Positions 1 to 8,291 of a stretch of DNA of 64,000 nt are shown here, piece by piece. The translations under genes and the position numbers were made by a program. This DNA is from Planctomonas sp. JC2975 (GTDB lineage Bacteria; Actinomycetota; Actinomycetes; Actinomycetales; Microbacteriaceae), in NCBI RefSeq assembly GCF_012985205.1, contig NZ_JABEKS010000003.1, forward strand, positions 362,126 to 426,125, written 5' to 3'. How positions within the stretch are numbered: position 1 is the first letter of the stretch; each line of letters begins with the position of its first letter. The notes beneath the pieces were generated by a model. That model did no database searches, had not been told where the DNA came from, and saw nothing but the letters and a program-made list of their open reading frames with translations.

Positions 1-72
1 CGGCTTCTGGCGCAGCAGCTCCTGGGCGCCCCAGAAACAACCGCCGGCGAGAATGGCTCGCTCAGTACTCAT
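1..72 (-). CDS. msrA: Peptide methionine (S)-sulfoxide reductase MsrA, 5' end only
   Basis: Only the first 24 codons lie in the window; the gene continues beyond base 1. The peptide contains GCFWG (residues 11-15), the invariant MsrA active-site motif whose cysteine attacks methionine-S-sulfoxide. The start ATG (72-70) is preceded by AGGAG overlapping the stop codon of msrB, so the two are translationally coupled with a 12-base gap. MsrA and MsrB repair opposite stereoisomers of oxidised methionine, and the pairing supports both calls. Confidence 0.9.
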   Translation of the reverse strand, partial: MSTERAILAGGCFWGAQELLRQKP

Positions 73-84
73 GACGTTCTTCTC

Positions 85-588
85 CTACTTCTCGTTCTGT
101 CCATTGTCGTCGCGGATGCCTGTGCCCGACACGGTCGCGTCATCCTGCGTTGCGAAGAGTGCCGCGAACTCGCCGTAGCCCTCGCGCTCGAGGTCCGATA
201 CCGGCACGAAGCGCAGCGCTGCCGAGTTGATGCAGTAGCGCATACCGCCCTGGTCGATCGGACCGTCGTCGAAGAGGTGACCGAGGTGGCTGTCTCCGTG
301 CTTCGAGCGCACCTCCGTGCGCACCATGCCGAATGTACGATCCTGCTTCAGCACCACGTTCTCGGGGTCGATCGGGACGGTGAAGCTCGGCCATCCCGAT
401 CCGCTGTCGTACTTGTCGCTCGACGCGAACAGCGGCTCGCCCGAGACGATGTCGACGTAGAGCCCCGGCTCGTGGTTGTTCCAGAACTCTCCCGTGAACG
501 CGCGCTCGGTGGCGCCGTGCTGGGTGACGTCGAACTGCTTGCGACTCAGCTGCGAGATCGCGGCTTCGTCCTTGCTGTAGTTGCCCAT
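85..588 (-). CDS. msrB: Peptide methionine (R)-sulfoxide reductase MsrB
   Basis: Predicted 167-residue cytoplasmic enzyme that reduces methionine-R-sulfoxide in proteins. The catalytic cysteine is in RYCINSA (C119), and the SeIR-fold motifs [11 protein letters not shown] (59-69) and [10 protein letters not shown] are intact. The position usually holding the recycling cysteine (GCGWPSF) is serine (S64), and the zinc-binding CxxC pairs of other MsrBs are absent, so this is the zinc-free type, probably using another resolving cysteine or thioredoxin directly. The reading frame is open further upstream, but the ATG at 588 has a strong AAGGAG eight bases ahead and begins the conserved domain. It is first in an msrB-msrA operon. 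Confidence 0.93.
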   Translation of the reverse strand: MGNYSKDEAAISQLSRKQFDVTQHGATERAFTGEFWNNHEPGLYVDIVSGEPLFASSDKYDSGSGWPSFTVPIDPENVVLKQDRTFGMVRTEVRSKHGDSHLGHLFDDGPIDQGGMRYCINSAALRFVPVSDLEREGYGEFAALFATQDDATVSGTGIRDDNGQNEK

Positions 589-810
589 TGTGAACTCCTT
601 ACGAGAGGAAGAACACGGGATCGAGGGCCGAAGTTCCCGGCTGGACCCGTCTGCGCTGTGAGTTCGCTGTGATCCGTCGCCGCTGGTCGAGCTCGTCGAA
701 ACCCGCCGGAGGACGCGGGTTCCGCCGAGCTGAACCGGCGGTACGCAACGGTGTACAACCCGCGGCAGGCCGTATAGAACGGAACGCGGAACGCGAATCG
801 AGGGGATCAC

Positions 811-1398
811 ATGGGAACGCTCATCTTGAGGGTCGTCGTCGGCCTGCTGTTCATCGGCCACGGGCTGCAGAAGCTCGCCGGCCTTTTCGGCGGCGGAGGC
901 CTCGAACAGACCGAGAAGACGATGGATGCCCTCGGCATGCATCCCGCGAGGCTTCAGGCCCGGGCCGCCGGGCTCGCGGAGACGGCGGGAGGCGCCGCGC
1001 TGGCACTGGGCGTTGCGACGCCGTTCGCCTCTGCCGGACTCATCGCGACGATGATCACGGCGATCCGCAAGGTGCACGCGAGGAACGGGATCTGGAACTC
1101 GAACGGCGGCGTCGAGTTCAACGTCGTGATGATCGCGGCAGCGACCTTGCTCGCTGAGCGACCGGGCAAGGCATCCGTCGACGGGGCGTTCGGACGCTCC
1201 AAGTGGGGCACCGGCTGGGCGATCTTCGCGATCGTCGCGGGGGCGCTCGGATCCGTGCTCGCCATCCAGGCCGGCAAGCGGTTCGCGCCGCAGACTCCCG
1301 CCGACGACGAAGCCGCCGTCGAAGCGGACTCCGCTGTGGAGGAGACAGCGAGCACGGAGTCATCCGCGTCGTCCGATGCCGACAGCGACGCCGGATAG
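811..1398 (+). CDS. DoxX family membrane protein
   Basis: 195 residues. The first ~140 carry four hydrophobic segments with the DoxX signature near the N-terminus ([17 protein letters not shown], residues 5-21). Then comes an acidic, Ser/Ala-rich cytoplasmic or exposed tail (Asp/Glu/Ser repeats from ~165). DoxX proteins are quinone-linked or redox-associated membrane proteins; MSMEG/DoxX homologues assist thiol redox balance, which fits the neighbouring Msr genes, but the exact role here is inferred. The start ATG has GAGGGG ahead. The acidic tail is not part of the family and is low complexity. Confidence 0.85.
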   Translation: MGTLILRVVVGLLFIGHGLQKLAGLFGGGGLEQTEKTMDALGMHPARLQARAAGLAETAGGAALALGVATPFASAGLIATMITAIRKVHARNGIWNSNGGVEFNVVMIAAATLLAERPGKASVDGAFGRSKWGTGWAIFAIVAGALGSVLAIQAGKRFAPQTPADDEAAVEADSAVEETASTESSASSDADSDAG

Positions 1399-1555
1399 GC
1401 GGCGGATCAGCAGTAGCGGTTTCCGCCGCAGCGAGAGCCTTGCGCGATCCGGGTGCAGCAGGGGCGGCGTGAGCGGCTGAGACTCTGTGCGGACTCGCAG
1501 CCGGGTCGCGCCTGTCGCCGCCATCTCTCGGTCTGTCGGCCGGGAGACTTGCGGA

Positions 1556-2272
1556 ATGTCGACCCATCGGCTTCGCCCGTCACCGCTCGTCTCCCTTCCA
1601 CGCGGTGCCCTCGTGATCGCCCTCGTGCTGTGGGCCGCGACGTTCGCGCTCGGCTTCGCCGCGAAGGCGGCCAGCGGTTGGCTGACATCCCAGCTCGTCG
1701 TGGATCGCGCCCTCAACGACGCGCACTCGTCGCTGTTCGACGCCGTCGCCCGGGCGCTGGACCACCTCGACTCGGTCAGCGTGGTCGCGGTGTGCCTGGT
1801 GATCCTGGCCGTCCTCGTCGGGCTGTTCGTCTCGTGGGGTCGGGCGCTGGCTGCCGTCGTCATCGCCGGTGGCGGGTGGGTGCTGTGCCTCATCCCGAAG
1901 GCCGTCGTCGGCGAGACCCGTCCGCCGTTGGATGCAGTCGCCCACCTTCTGCACGTCTCGCCTGCGACCCTGAGTTATCCGAGCGGGCACACGGTCTTCG
2001 CCGTGACGCTGTCCGCCGCCGTCCTCATGGTCTGCCGCGGACTCTGGGCGCGGATCATCGTGCTCGTGGTGGGCATTCTGTTCGTCGCGGTGACCGCATG
2101 GTCGCGCCTCTACGTCGGCGCGCACTACCCCACCGACGTCCTGGGTGCCCTTCTCGCCGGAGCCGGCGGCGCACTGCTCGTCGCGTGGCTGTGGAATTTC
2201 GTGGTTCGTCGCATCCTCGCTCGTCGTAGCCCCTCGGACACCGCCCCGGCCGCCGACGCTGCCCGCGGTTGA
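1556..2272 (+). CDS. PAP2-superfamily membrane phosphatase
   Basis: 238 residues with about six membrane spans. All three parts of the lipid phosphatase signature are visible: K-A-V-V-G-E-T-R-P-P near residue 117, PSGH near 140, and SRLYVGAHYPTDV near 182, giving the catalytic histidines and the arginine/aspartate of the KX6RP-PSGH-SRX5HX3D motif. It likely dephosphorylates undecaprenyl pyrophosphate or phosphatidic acid-type lipids at the outer membrane face. A GTG 23 codons upstream (1487) is in frame, but the ATG at 1556 has GGGAGA ahead and the extra residues are not hydrophobic. Confidence 0.9.
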   Translation: MSTHRLRPSPLVSLPRGALVIALVLWAATFALGFAAKAASGWLTSQLVVDRALNDAHSSLFDAVARALDHLDSVSVVAVCLVILAVLVGLFVSWGRALAAVVIAGGGWVLCLIPKAVVGETRPPLDAVAHLLHVSPATLSYPSGHTVFAVTLSAAVLMVCRGLWARIIVLVVGILFVAVTAWSRLYVGAHYPTDVLGALLAGAGGALLVAWLWNFVVRRILARRSPSDTAPAADAARG

Positions 2273-2366
2273 CGAGCACAATCGGTCGGATGACCCGCTC
2301 AAGTGTTGCCTGTCAGTGGACCGAACGGGCCCTGAACGGGGACTTGCAGATGAGCGCAACCCGAGT

Positions 2367-2395
2367 TTGTGACCGCCAGCATCGCACGCTACCGT
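2367..2395 (+). promoter_or_regulatory. Sigma-70-type promoter for the flavohemoprotein gene
   Basis: TTGTGA (2367-2372), a 17-base spacer and TACCGT (2390-2395) fit an actinobacterial housekeeping promoter. The predicted transcription start near 2402 lies downstream of the in-frame ATG codons at 2269 and 2350, and so favours the GTG at 2440 as the start of the next gene. Confidence 0.5.
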
Positions 2396-2439
2396 CGTCC
2401 TGGATCAACTCGGCACGACGGCGGATTGGACACGTACAG

Positions 2440-3642
2440 GTGGATACGGTTGCGCTCAAGCGGACCTGGAGTCAGGTAGCAGCTCACGGCGACGCCGTCC
2501 CCGGTTTCTTCTACGCACACCTCTTCCTCGCGCATCCCGAGGTGCGGGAGCTGTTCCCCGTCACCATGGCGACGCAACGAGATCGACTCGTGCGGGCCCT
2601 CGGCCGCATGGTGAGCAACGTCGACAACATCGGCGAGGTCGTCGGATACATCCAGGATCTCGGCCGCGACCACCGCAAGTTCGGAACGATCTCCGGGCAC
2701 TATCCCGCGGTCGGCGCATCCCTCCTGGCCACGCTCAAGCACTTCCTGGGCGACGCGTGGACGCCGGAACTGGCATCCGATTGGGCCGATGCATACGGAC
2801 TCATCGCCACGACCATGATCACCGCAGCCGAAGAGGCGGAGTCGGTTCCGGCCACCTGGTCCGGCGAGGTGGTCGCGACGGAGCGACGCGGTATGGATGT
2901 CGGGCGAGTGACGATCCGCACCCACGAGCCGTACGCGTACCGCGCCGGGCAGTCGGTGGCCGTCGAGATCCCGCAGCGCCCGCGCCAATGGCGCTACCTC
3001 TCGCCGACGCACGCACCCCGGGCCGACTCCACGATCGACTTCCACGTGCAGCTCGTGCCAGGCGGTCAGGTCAGCGGTGCCCTGCTTCGGGATGTCAAGG
3101 CGGGCGATTCTGTCCGGCTCGGCCCTCCGATCGGCGACTTCCTCACCCTTCCGTCCGACGGCGACTGGCCGGATCTGCTCCTCGTCGGTGGAGGGACCGG
3201 CCTCGCCCCGCTGCTGGCCGTGCTCGACCAGGTCGCGGAGCGTCACCGCATCACTGGGACGGGACCGCGGGTCGCGCTCTATCACGGGGTGCGGCATCCG
3301 TGGGGCTTCTATGCGCGCAACGAGCTGAACGCCTACGCGGGCGTGCCGTGGCTGCGCACCCGGTTCGCCGTCTCCGACGACCCGTCGTTCCCGGGATCCC
3401 GCGGGCCCATCGGCGAGGTGGCGGCAGCGGACGGCCCGTGGTACGGATATCTCGCGATGGTGTGCGGCTCACCGCGCATGGTTCGCAACACGACAGACGC
3501 TCTTCTGCGCTCCGGTCTCCCCGCAGACCGGATCAGAAGCGAGAAATACGAAGAACCGTACACTCAACAGGCCGGTGAAGCCGGCGACCGCGCAGCCTCC
3601 CCCGAAGTCAGCCAGGCGGGCGTTGGCCTGGGAATCCAGTAG
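2440..3642 (+). CDS. hmp: Flavohemoprotein (nitric oxide dioxygenase)
   Basis: 400 residues: an N-terminal globin domain (~1-135) with the proximal haem histidine in GRDHRKFG (H78), an FAD domain (~140-240; RQWRYLSPT binds flavin) and an NAD(P) domain (GGGTGLAPL near 252, CGSPRMV near 345). It converts NO to nitrate with O2 and NAD(P)H in the cytoplasm. The GTG start is chosen because homologous globins begin at this point and because a promoter lies between this codon and the upstream in-frame ATGs. The last ~25 residues after KYEEPY are a non-conserved Ala/Glu-rich tail. The gene at 3651 follows after 8 bases. Confidence 0.9.
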   Translation: MDTVALKRTWSQVAAHGDAVPGFFYAHLFLAHPEVRELFPVTMATQRDRLVRALGRMVSNVDNIGEVVGYIQDLGRDHRKFGTISGHYPAVGASLLATLKHFLGDAWTPELASDWADAYGLIATTMITAAEEAESVPATWSGEVVATERRGMDVGRVTIRTHEPYAYRAGQSVAVEIPQRPRQWRYLSPTHAPRADSTIDFHVQLVPGGQVSGALLRDVKAGDSVRLGPPIGDFLTLPSDGDWPDLLLVGGGTGLAPLLAVLDQVAERHRITGTGPRVALYHGVRHPWGFYARNELNAYAGVPWLRTRFAVSDDPSFPGSRGPIGEVAAADGPWYGYLAMVCGSPRMVRNTTDALLRSGLPADRIRSEKYEEPYTQQAGEAGDRAASPEVSQAGVGLGIQ

Positions 3643-3650
3643 AGGACGAC

Positions 3651-4274
3651 ATGAACATGGCCGGGACAACATCCGCATCCATCACCCCTGGACTGCTGCG
3701 CGAGGCAGCGGCCGCCGGCGAGAACGACGGCTACGACCGCGCTGCACTGCAGTCCCTGCTGGCCGCCGCCGCCGACGCCCTCGAACTCGCCTGGCGCGAG
3801 AAGCACGATCTGATGGCGGGCCTCAGCACAGGCGACGAGGAGATCTCCAGCCGCGCCGTGCTCCTGCTCAGCAGCGCGCAGCGGATCGCCGACGAAGCGG
3901 TCTCCGAGGCCGAGTCCTACTCGAAGGACCTGGTCGATACCGCGAGAACTCAGTACCGCGAGATCATCGAGCGAGCCCAGCAGGCGGCGCGCGAGATCGA
4001 GAGGCAGTCCGGCGGGTCGCGTCCCGCATCCGAGCCCGGCTCGACGGCGGCCTGGGAGGCCGACCTGCCGGCCGCTCCCGCTTTCGCCACCGACGATCTC
4101 GCCGCGGCAGGGCCGGCCTCTCCCGACGACGTGGTCCGCGCCCGTCAATTCACCCGGATGGCCGCCGCCCAGGCGCACTCGCTGCTCGAGTCGATCGAAC
4201 GCGAGCTCGGGCGCCTCGGCACGGGAGCCATCCCCACGGTCAACCAGCAGGGGTCGGCCGGCAACGAGGGCTGA
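3651..4274 (+). CDS. Coiled-coil protein of unknown function, DivIVA-like in character
   Basis: 207 residues, no signal peptide or membrane span. Residues ~30-125 are Ala/Glu/Arg-rich and likely helical or coiled coil (for example SAQRIADEAVSEAESYS, then a run of Arg/Glu heptads); a Pro/Ala-rich linker (~125-160) and a short helix follow. The composition resembles DivIVA/Wag31-type scaffolding proteins, but no diagnostic domain is seen. GAGGACGAC precedes the ATG, and the 8-base gap to the flavohemoprotein suggests cotranscription. Confidence 0.65.
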   Translation: MNMAGTTSASITPGLLREAAAAGENDGYDRAALQSLLAAAADALELAWREKHDLMAGLSTGDEEISSRAVLLLSSAQRIADEAVSEAESYSKDLVDTARTQYREIIERAQQAAREIERQSGGSRPASEPGSTAAWEADLPAAPAFATDDLAAAGPASPDDVVRARQFTRMAAAQAHSLLESIERELGRLGTGAIPTVNQQGSAGNEG

Positions 4275-4287
4275 GGAGCCGACGAAG

Positions 4288-4314
4288 GCTGAGACACCGG
4301 ACCAGGGTCTCGGC
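4288..4314. terminator. Weak bidirectional hairpin between convergent genes
   Basis: GCTGAGAC and GTCTCGGC form an eight-base stem (one G-T pair) around an 11-base loop. There is no T-tract. It lies between the convergent genes ending at 4274 (+) and 4350 (-). Confidence 0.35.
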
Positions 4315-4349
4315 GGAGCCGCGCGAGTCCGCGCATGAGCTCTCACGGA

Positions 4350-4556
4350 TCAGATGCCGGCGAGCTGCTGCACGATCGAGACGATCGCGCCACCCCAGAT
4401 CAGTGACACGGTCCCGACGACCGCACCAATGGCGACTGCTGCGACGATGACGCCGCCCAGCAGGATCAGCAGCATGCGGCCGATCACCGACGCGCGACCG
4501 CGCGCCTCTTCCGCATCCGACTCGTAGACGTTCTTGATGAATGTCGTCACGCTCAC
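4350..4556 (-). CDS. Small single-span membrane protein
   Basis: 68 residues from a GTG start with GGGGGA four bases ahead. A charged N-terminus (residues 1-25) precedes a long hydrophobic stretch (IGRMLLILLGGVIVAAVAIG) and a second moderately hydrophobic segment to the C-terminus. No family is recognised. The frame is open up to 4610, but the added residues are Arg-rich and typical of antisense noise. Confidence 0.55.
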   Translation of the reverse strand: MSVTTFIKNVYESDAEEARGRASVIGRMLLILLGGVIVAAVAIGAVVGTVSLIWGGAIVSIVQQLAGI

Positions 4557-4777
4557 GGCGTCCCCCAGGATCGCTCTCTGGCCGTGCCTCACGCCTCGAG
4601 ACACGGCCAACCCATAGTGCGGGTGAGCTCCGTTGTTCGCCCTCGGCCAGTCTGCGACGCAGGGCCGAGGACAAGGTCAGAGTCGACTGAGGACGCTCTA
4701 AGGGCTTCGTTGCCGATCCGTAACCGAAAGGGACTGGCCGAGTTCAACAGGAACGGGGATGAGCGAGTTCGCCGACG

Positions 4778-5986
4778 TCAGCCCCGCTTCACCGGCCGCA
4801 GGGAACCCGCCACCGCGAACGCGGCGACCATGAACACCACGACCAGCCACAGCGAGTTCAAGAGCCCGACCGATTCCGCGAGCGCACCGATCACGGGAGG
4901 GCCGGCGAGGTTGGCGAAGTACCCGACGGATGCCACGACGCTGACCCGCGCCGCAGGATTCGGCCCGCTCTCTGCTGCCGCCGACATGCCCAGTGGGAAG
5001 CCCATCGAGACGCCGACGGACCACAGCAGCACACCGATCAGCACGAGCCACACATTTCCGCCGAGGATGAAGAGCACCACCCCGACCGCCCCGAGCGCCG
5101 TCGTCCAGCGGATGGTCCACACCCGGCCGAGGCGGTCCACGACGGGACCTCCGAAGATCCGGGTGAGCGCCTCCCCCACGGCGAATACCGTGAAGAACAG
5201 CGCGGCGATCGCAGCGGTCTGCCCGTGATCGTCGTGCACGGCCAGCGTCATCCAGCTGTTCGCGGATCCCTCGCCGAGCTCGACCCCGAGCATGACCACG
5301 CCGATGAGGAGCAGGCGCCAGTCCAGCCATCCCTTCGCCCACTCCACGATGCGCTGCCAGCGGGTGAGCTCCTCCTTCGGCGCCTCCGCACGCGCGCCAG
5401 GGGCGATGGACGGCACGATCACCACGATGAGCAGGGCGATCACGACGGCCTCGCCGATGAACTGGGCGGACGGCGTGATGTCGGCCGCCGCGCACAACGC
5501 ACCGACTCCTGCGCCGATCGCGGCACCCACCGACCAGGCGCCGTGCATGAGGGGCATCAGCGTGCGCTTCGCGCGGGACTCGACGGCTGCGCCCTCGACA
5601 TTGATCAGCACGTCGAGGGTGCCGATACCGAACCCGACAAAGATGAACGCGATGACGGCGACGGGTATGGATCCGAGCCCGACGCCGATGCCCATGAGCG
5701 CCATGGCGAGTGCCACCACGAGGATCGCACCGCCGAGCGCCCGCTTGCTGCCCAGATAGTGCAGCAACGGAGTGGACGCCACGAGGCCGCAGATCGAGCC
5801 GATGGTGACGCATCCGAGGATCACGCCGATCAGCGCGGTGTCGGCGCCGAGGTCGGACTGAACAGCGGGGAGCCGCGGACCCCAGGAGGACACCGTGATG
5901 CCGCCGACGGCGAACGCCAGGATGATCGCGTTGCGCCAGCGACGCAGGGCGTGGGCGTCGACCTGCAGGTCGGCGGCGTTGGTCAT
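4778..5986 (-). CDS. MFS transporter (YbjJ-like)
   Basis: 402 residues with twelve predicted membrane segments. The first half carries the MFS loop pattern (LGSKRALGGAILV, residues 78-90, for the 2-3 loop), and the second half a shorter GGPVVDRLGR equivalent. This looks like the YbjJ/FucP-adjacent group of MFS proteins, exporters or sugar carriers of uncertain substrate. AGAGGA lies about 11 bases before the ATG. A 14-base palindrome at 6100 sits in the divergent promoter region and may control it. Confidence 0.85.
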   Translation of the reverse strand: MTNAADLQVDAHALRRWRNAIILAFAVGGITVSSWGPRLPAVQSDLGADTALIGVILGCVTIGSICGLVASTPLLHYLGSKRALGGAILVVALAMALMGIGVGLGSIPVAVIAFIFVGFGIGTLDVLINVEGAAVESRAKRTLMPLMHGAWSVGAAIGAGVGALCAAADITPSAQFIGEAVVIALLIVVIVPSIAPGARAEAPKEELTRWQRIVEWAKGWLDWRLLLIGVVMLGVELGEGSANSWMTLAVHDDHGQTAAIAALFFTVFAVGEALTRIFGGPVVDRLGRVWTIRWTTALGAVGVVLFILGGNVWLVLIGVLLWSVGVSMGFPLGMSAAAESGPNPAARVSVVASVGYFANLAGPPVIGALAESVGLLNSLWLVVVFMVAAFAVAGSLRPVKRG

Positions 5987-6099
5987 GCCAGTCGGTTCCT
6001 CTCCGTTGAGCGATTCGCGGCGGGAGAGCGCTCCCGCGAGGGGATGCAGTCCTCCGGATGCCGAGGTTCGCGCTCCCGCACGACATCATGGCACATCCA

Positions 6100-6113
6100 T
6101 CGAATCGATTCGA
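6100..6113. promoter_or_regulatory. Perfect 14-bp palindrome, putative operator
   Basis: TCGAATCGATTCGA is its own reverse complement and sits 114 bases upstream of the MFS gene start (5986) and 156 upstream of the divergent DUF805 gene. This spacing and symmetry suit a dimeric repressor site. No regulator gene is adjacent, so the cognate factor would be encoded elsewhere. Confidence 0.4.
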
Positions 6114-6268
6114 ATCACGCGTGTCCGATGCGGCAGGCCTCGCCCGCATCTGAGAAGTCTCAGACGCCGTAAGGCTCGCGTCAGCGCCCACGGCGGAACA
6201 ATTCAGGGGGAAGCGATCGCGTGGCCGCGGCTCTGCGGCGGCGAGAACGTCGCACGTAAGGAGTCGAG

Positions 6269-6751
6269 ATGAGCGCGTATCCACCTTCATCACCACCGCC
6301 GGACGGCTCCGGATCACAGGGCGCGATACCTCTCTGGGCGCCGTACTACGGCGCCAGTCTCGGCATCGCCTTCTCCCGCTTCTTCCGGAAGTACGCGACC
6401 TTCACCGGCAGGGCGAGCCGGAGCGAGTACTGGTGGTGGCAGTTGATCGGCATCATCATCGGCGCGATCGTCGAGGCGATCTACATCCCGTCGCTCCTGG
6501 CCTCGCGCTCGGGTGCCGGGATGCGTCTGAACGTGGGGATCGTCGTCGCCATCGTCCTCGGGGTCATCCTCTTCCTCGGACTCATCGTCCCGGAGCTGGC
6601 GCTCTTCTGGCGCCGGATGCACGACGCCAACCTCCCTGGTCCGCTCTGGTTCCTCGGTCTCATCCCGGCCGTCGGATGGATCATCATCCTCGTGCTCTCT
6701 CTGCTGCCGTCGGATGCTCGCGGTGCGCGATTCGATCGACCGCCGCAGTAG
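6269..6751 (+). CDS. DUF805 family membrane protein
   Basis: 160 residues. After a Pro/Ser-rich cytoplasmic start comes the DUF805 hallmark: FRKYATFTGRASRSEYWWW (residues ~36-54), then three or four membrane spans and the W-R-R-M-H-D-A-N-L-P-G motif near residue 115, just as in YhaH/YhaI-type proteins. Function of the family is unknown. AAGGAG sits six bases before the ATG. Confidence 0.85.
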   Translation: MSAYPPSSPPPDGSGSQGAIPLWAPYYGASLGIAFSRFFRKYATFTGRASRSEYWWWQLIGIIIGAIVEAIYIPSLLASRSGAGMRLNVGIVVAIVLGVILFLGLIVPELALFWRRMHDANLPGPLWFLGLIPAVGWIIILVLSLLPSDARGARFDRPPQ

Positions 6752-6783
6752 CGGCTCCCGTCGGTGCGCGGCGCATCCGTCGC

Positions 6784-7290
6784 TCAAGCCTTCGCCCGCA
6801 CCCCGCGTCTCGCCGCGACGAGCAGGCACACCAGGTAGCAGCACATGGCAAGCGCCCACAGGCCGGACATGATCATCGAGCTCGAGTCGAATCCGTAGAT
6901 GACGAAGCTCGCGCCGTTGAAGCCCGCACCCAGCGTCGCCAGCGCGCCCAGGATGGATGCCGTCGCGTACAGCGCGCTGCGCAGGCGCAGCATCCACACG
7001 AGATTGACGATCGCGGCCACGACCAGCACCAGTCCGACCACCGCGTGCGCGACCAGCCAGGGCTCACCGTGCGGGATGAGCCAGGCCATCGACGCGACAA
7101 CCCCCGCGTAGTAGTCGGATGCGTTCGCGCCCGGATGATGCGTAGGCACGGTCACGAACAGGTTGGCCACCATGCCGAGCAGGAACTGTGCGACGAGCGC
7201 CAGGCACAGCACGAAGTTCACGACGACGAGTGGGATCGCGCGGCGACCAAGGTCGCGCGTTCGTGAAGGTTCGACTGACTCGGTCGTCAT
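6784..7290 (-). CDS. Four-helix integral membrane protein, unknown
   Basis: 168 residues with four hydrophobic segments (near residues 18-40, 62-82, 88-110, 118-150). It has an extracytoplasmic HHPGANASDYYAG stretch and a basic C-terminus. No enzymatic motif is visible. The ATG at 7290 lacks a clear Shine-Dalgarno; in-frame codons further upstream overlap a decayed regulator gene on the other strand and are unlikely to be used. Confidence 0.65.
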   Translation of the reverse strand: MTTESVEPSRTRDLGRRAIPLVVVNFVLCLALVAQFLLGMVANLFVTVPTHHPGANASDYYAGVVASMAWLIPHGEPWLVAHAVVGLVLVVAAIVNLVWMLRLRSALYATASILGALATLGAGFNGASFVIYGFDSSSMIMSGLWALAMCCYLVCLLVAARRGVRAKA

Positions 7291-7399
7291 GGTCCGCGGT
7301 CCGTGCGCCGGAGTCCGCACGACGCCGACGCGCACCATGGTCACACACGGCGGATCACGCCGAGCGACACCTGCGGGAACCTTCAGGCAGCAGCCCGGC

Positions 7400-7550
7400 C
7401 AGGACCGCATACCGCGAGGTCCCACCGCGCGTGGAGTACGAGCTGACGTCGACCGGTCGCACGCTGCTCGAGCCCGCGCGCGCCATCGCCGCATGGGCGA
7501 TCTCTCACCACGCCGACATCACGGAGGCGCGTGCCCGGCAGGATGAGTGA
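7400..7550 (+). pseudogene. 3' remnant of an HxlR-type transcriptional regulator
   Basis: The last ~50 codons read AYREVPPRVEYELTSTGR followed by a helix ending ISHHADITEA. This is the wing and C-terminal dimerisation helix of the HxlR/MarR-like winged-helix family (consensus Y-x-x-V-P-P-R-V-E-Y-x-L-T-x-x-G). The upstream half with the recognition helix is missing; the frame runs instead into DNA antisense to the membrane protein at 6784. It is therefore a deletion remnant, stopping at TGA 7548-7550. Confidence 0.7.
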
Positions 7551-7617
7551 GCCGGCTCATGGATCTGCCCGTAGATTCTCAGAGCCGAATCTTCCCTTGA
7601 GAGCGGAGCGAGCATCC

Positions 7618-8181
7618 ATGCCCAACCCGATAGGTCGTGCCCTGCGCAACAACCGCGCCGGCCAGGACGCCCTCATCTGGGCGCTGCCCGGACTGAACGC
7701 TCCACAGACGCTGACCGTCACGAGTCCGGCTTTCGCGCCAGGCGAGCCGATCCCGCGCGAGTACCGCGGACGACTGTTCGGACCGAACCCGTCGCCGGAG
7801 CTCGAGTGGACGCAGGCGCCCGCCGGCACTGTCGAGCTGGTGCTCATCGTGCAGGATCCGGATGCCCCGCGCCGTCAGCCGGCGACGCACCTGGTGACCC
7901 GCGGCATCGGTCCTGAGCTGCGTGGCGTTCCAGAGGGCGGCCTCGCTCAGCCGAGCCCGATCCCCGGGCTCGTGCATGGCAAGGGCGCGCTCGGCCACCG
8001 CGGATGGGCGGGCCCCATGCCCGTGCCGTCGCACGGGCCGCACGTGTACGTGTTCCAGCTCTTCGCCCTCGACCGCCGGCTGGACCTCCCGGATCCGTTC
8101 ACGCTTCGGCAGGCGGTGGACGCCATGAGCGGACACGTGATCGCTCGCGGCAGACTGGACGGCACCTACGAGATTCCGTGA
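7618..8181 (+). CDS. YbhB/YbcL family (PEBP-like) protein
   Basis: 187 residues of the phosphatidylethanolamine-binding fold. Visible signatures are the SPELEW strand, the D-P-D-A-P ligand loop (VQDPDAPRR, near residue 82) and the HVYVFQLFALD strand near residue 140. Bacterial members are soluble proteins of unknown ligand, some modulating Raf-like or signal-transducing kinases. The ATG has GCGGAG about ten bases ahead; earlier in-frame codons overlap the HxlR remnant. Confidence 0.88.
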   Translation: MPNPIGRALRNNRAGQDALIWALPGLNAPQTLTVTSPAFAPGEPIPREYRGRLFGPNPSPELEWTQAPAGTVELVLIVQDPDAPRRQPATHLVTRGIGPELRGVPEGGLAQPSPIPGLVHGKGALGHRGWAGPMPVPSHGPHVYVFQLFALDRRLDLPDPFTLRQAVDAMSGHVIARGRLDGTYEIP

Positions 8182-8291
8182 CGGAACCGTTCGCCTGTTC
8201 TCCTTTCGTCGTCTGGCGGGCGTCGATGACGACGGCCGGATGAGTCCGTGACCGCCACGAACCGCGTCCCCGCCCGGCAGAATCGTCCGTG

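Noticed and set aside
2269..2439. N-terminal extension of the flavohemoprotein from ATG 2269 or 2350
   Set aside because: A TTGTGA-17-TACCGT promoter at 2367-2395 lies within it, and the extra residues do not match globins.
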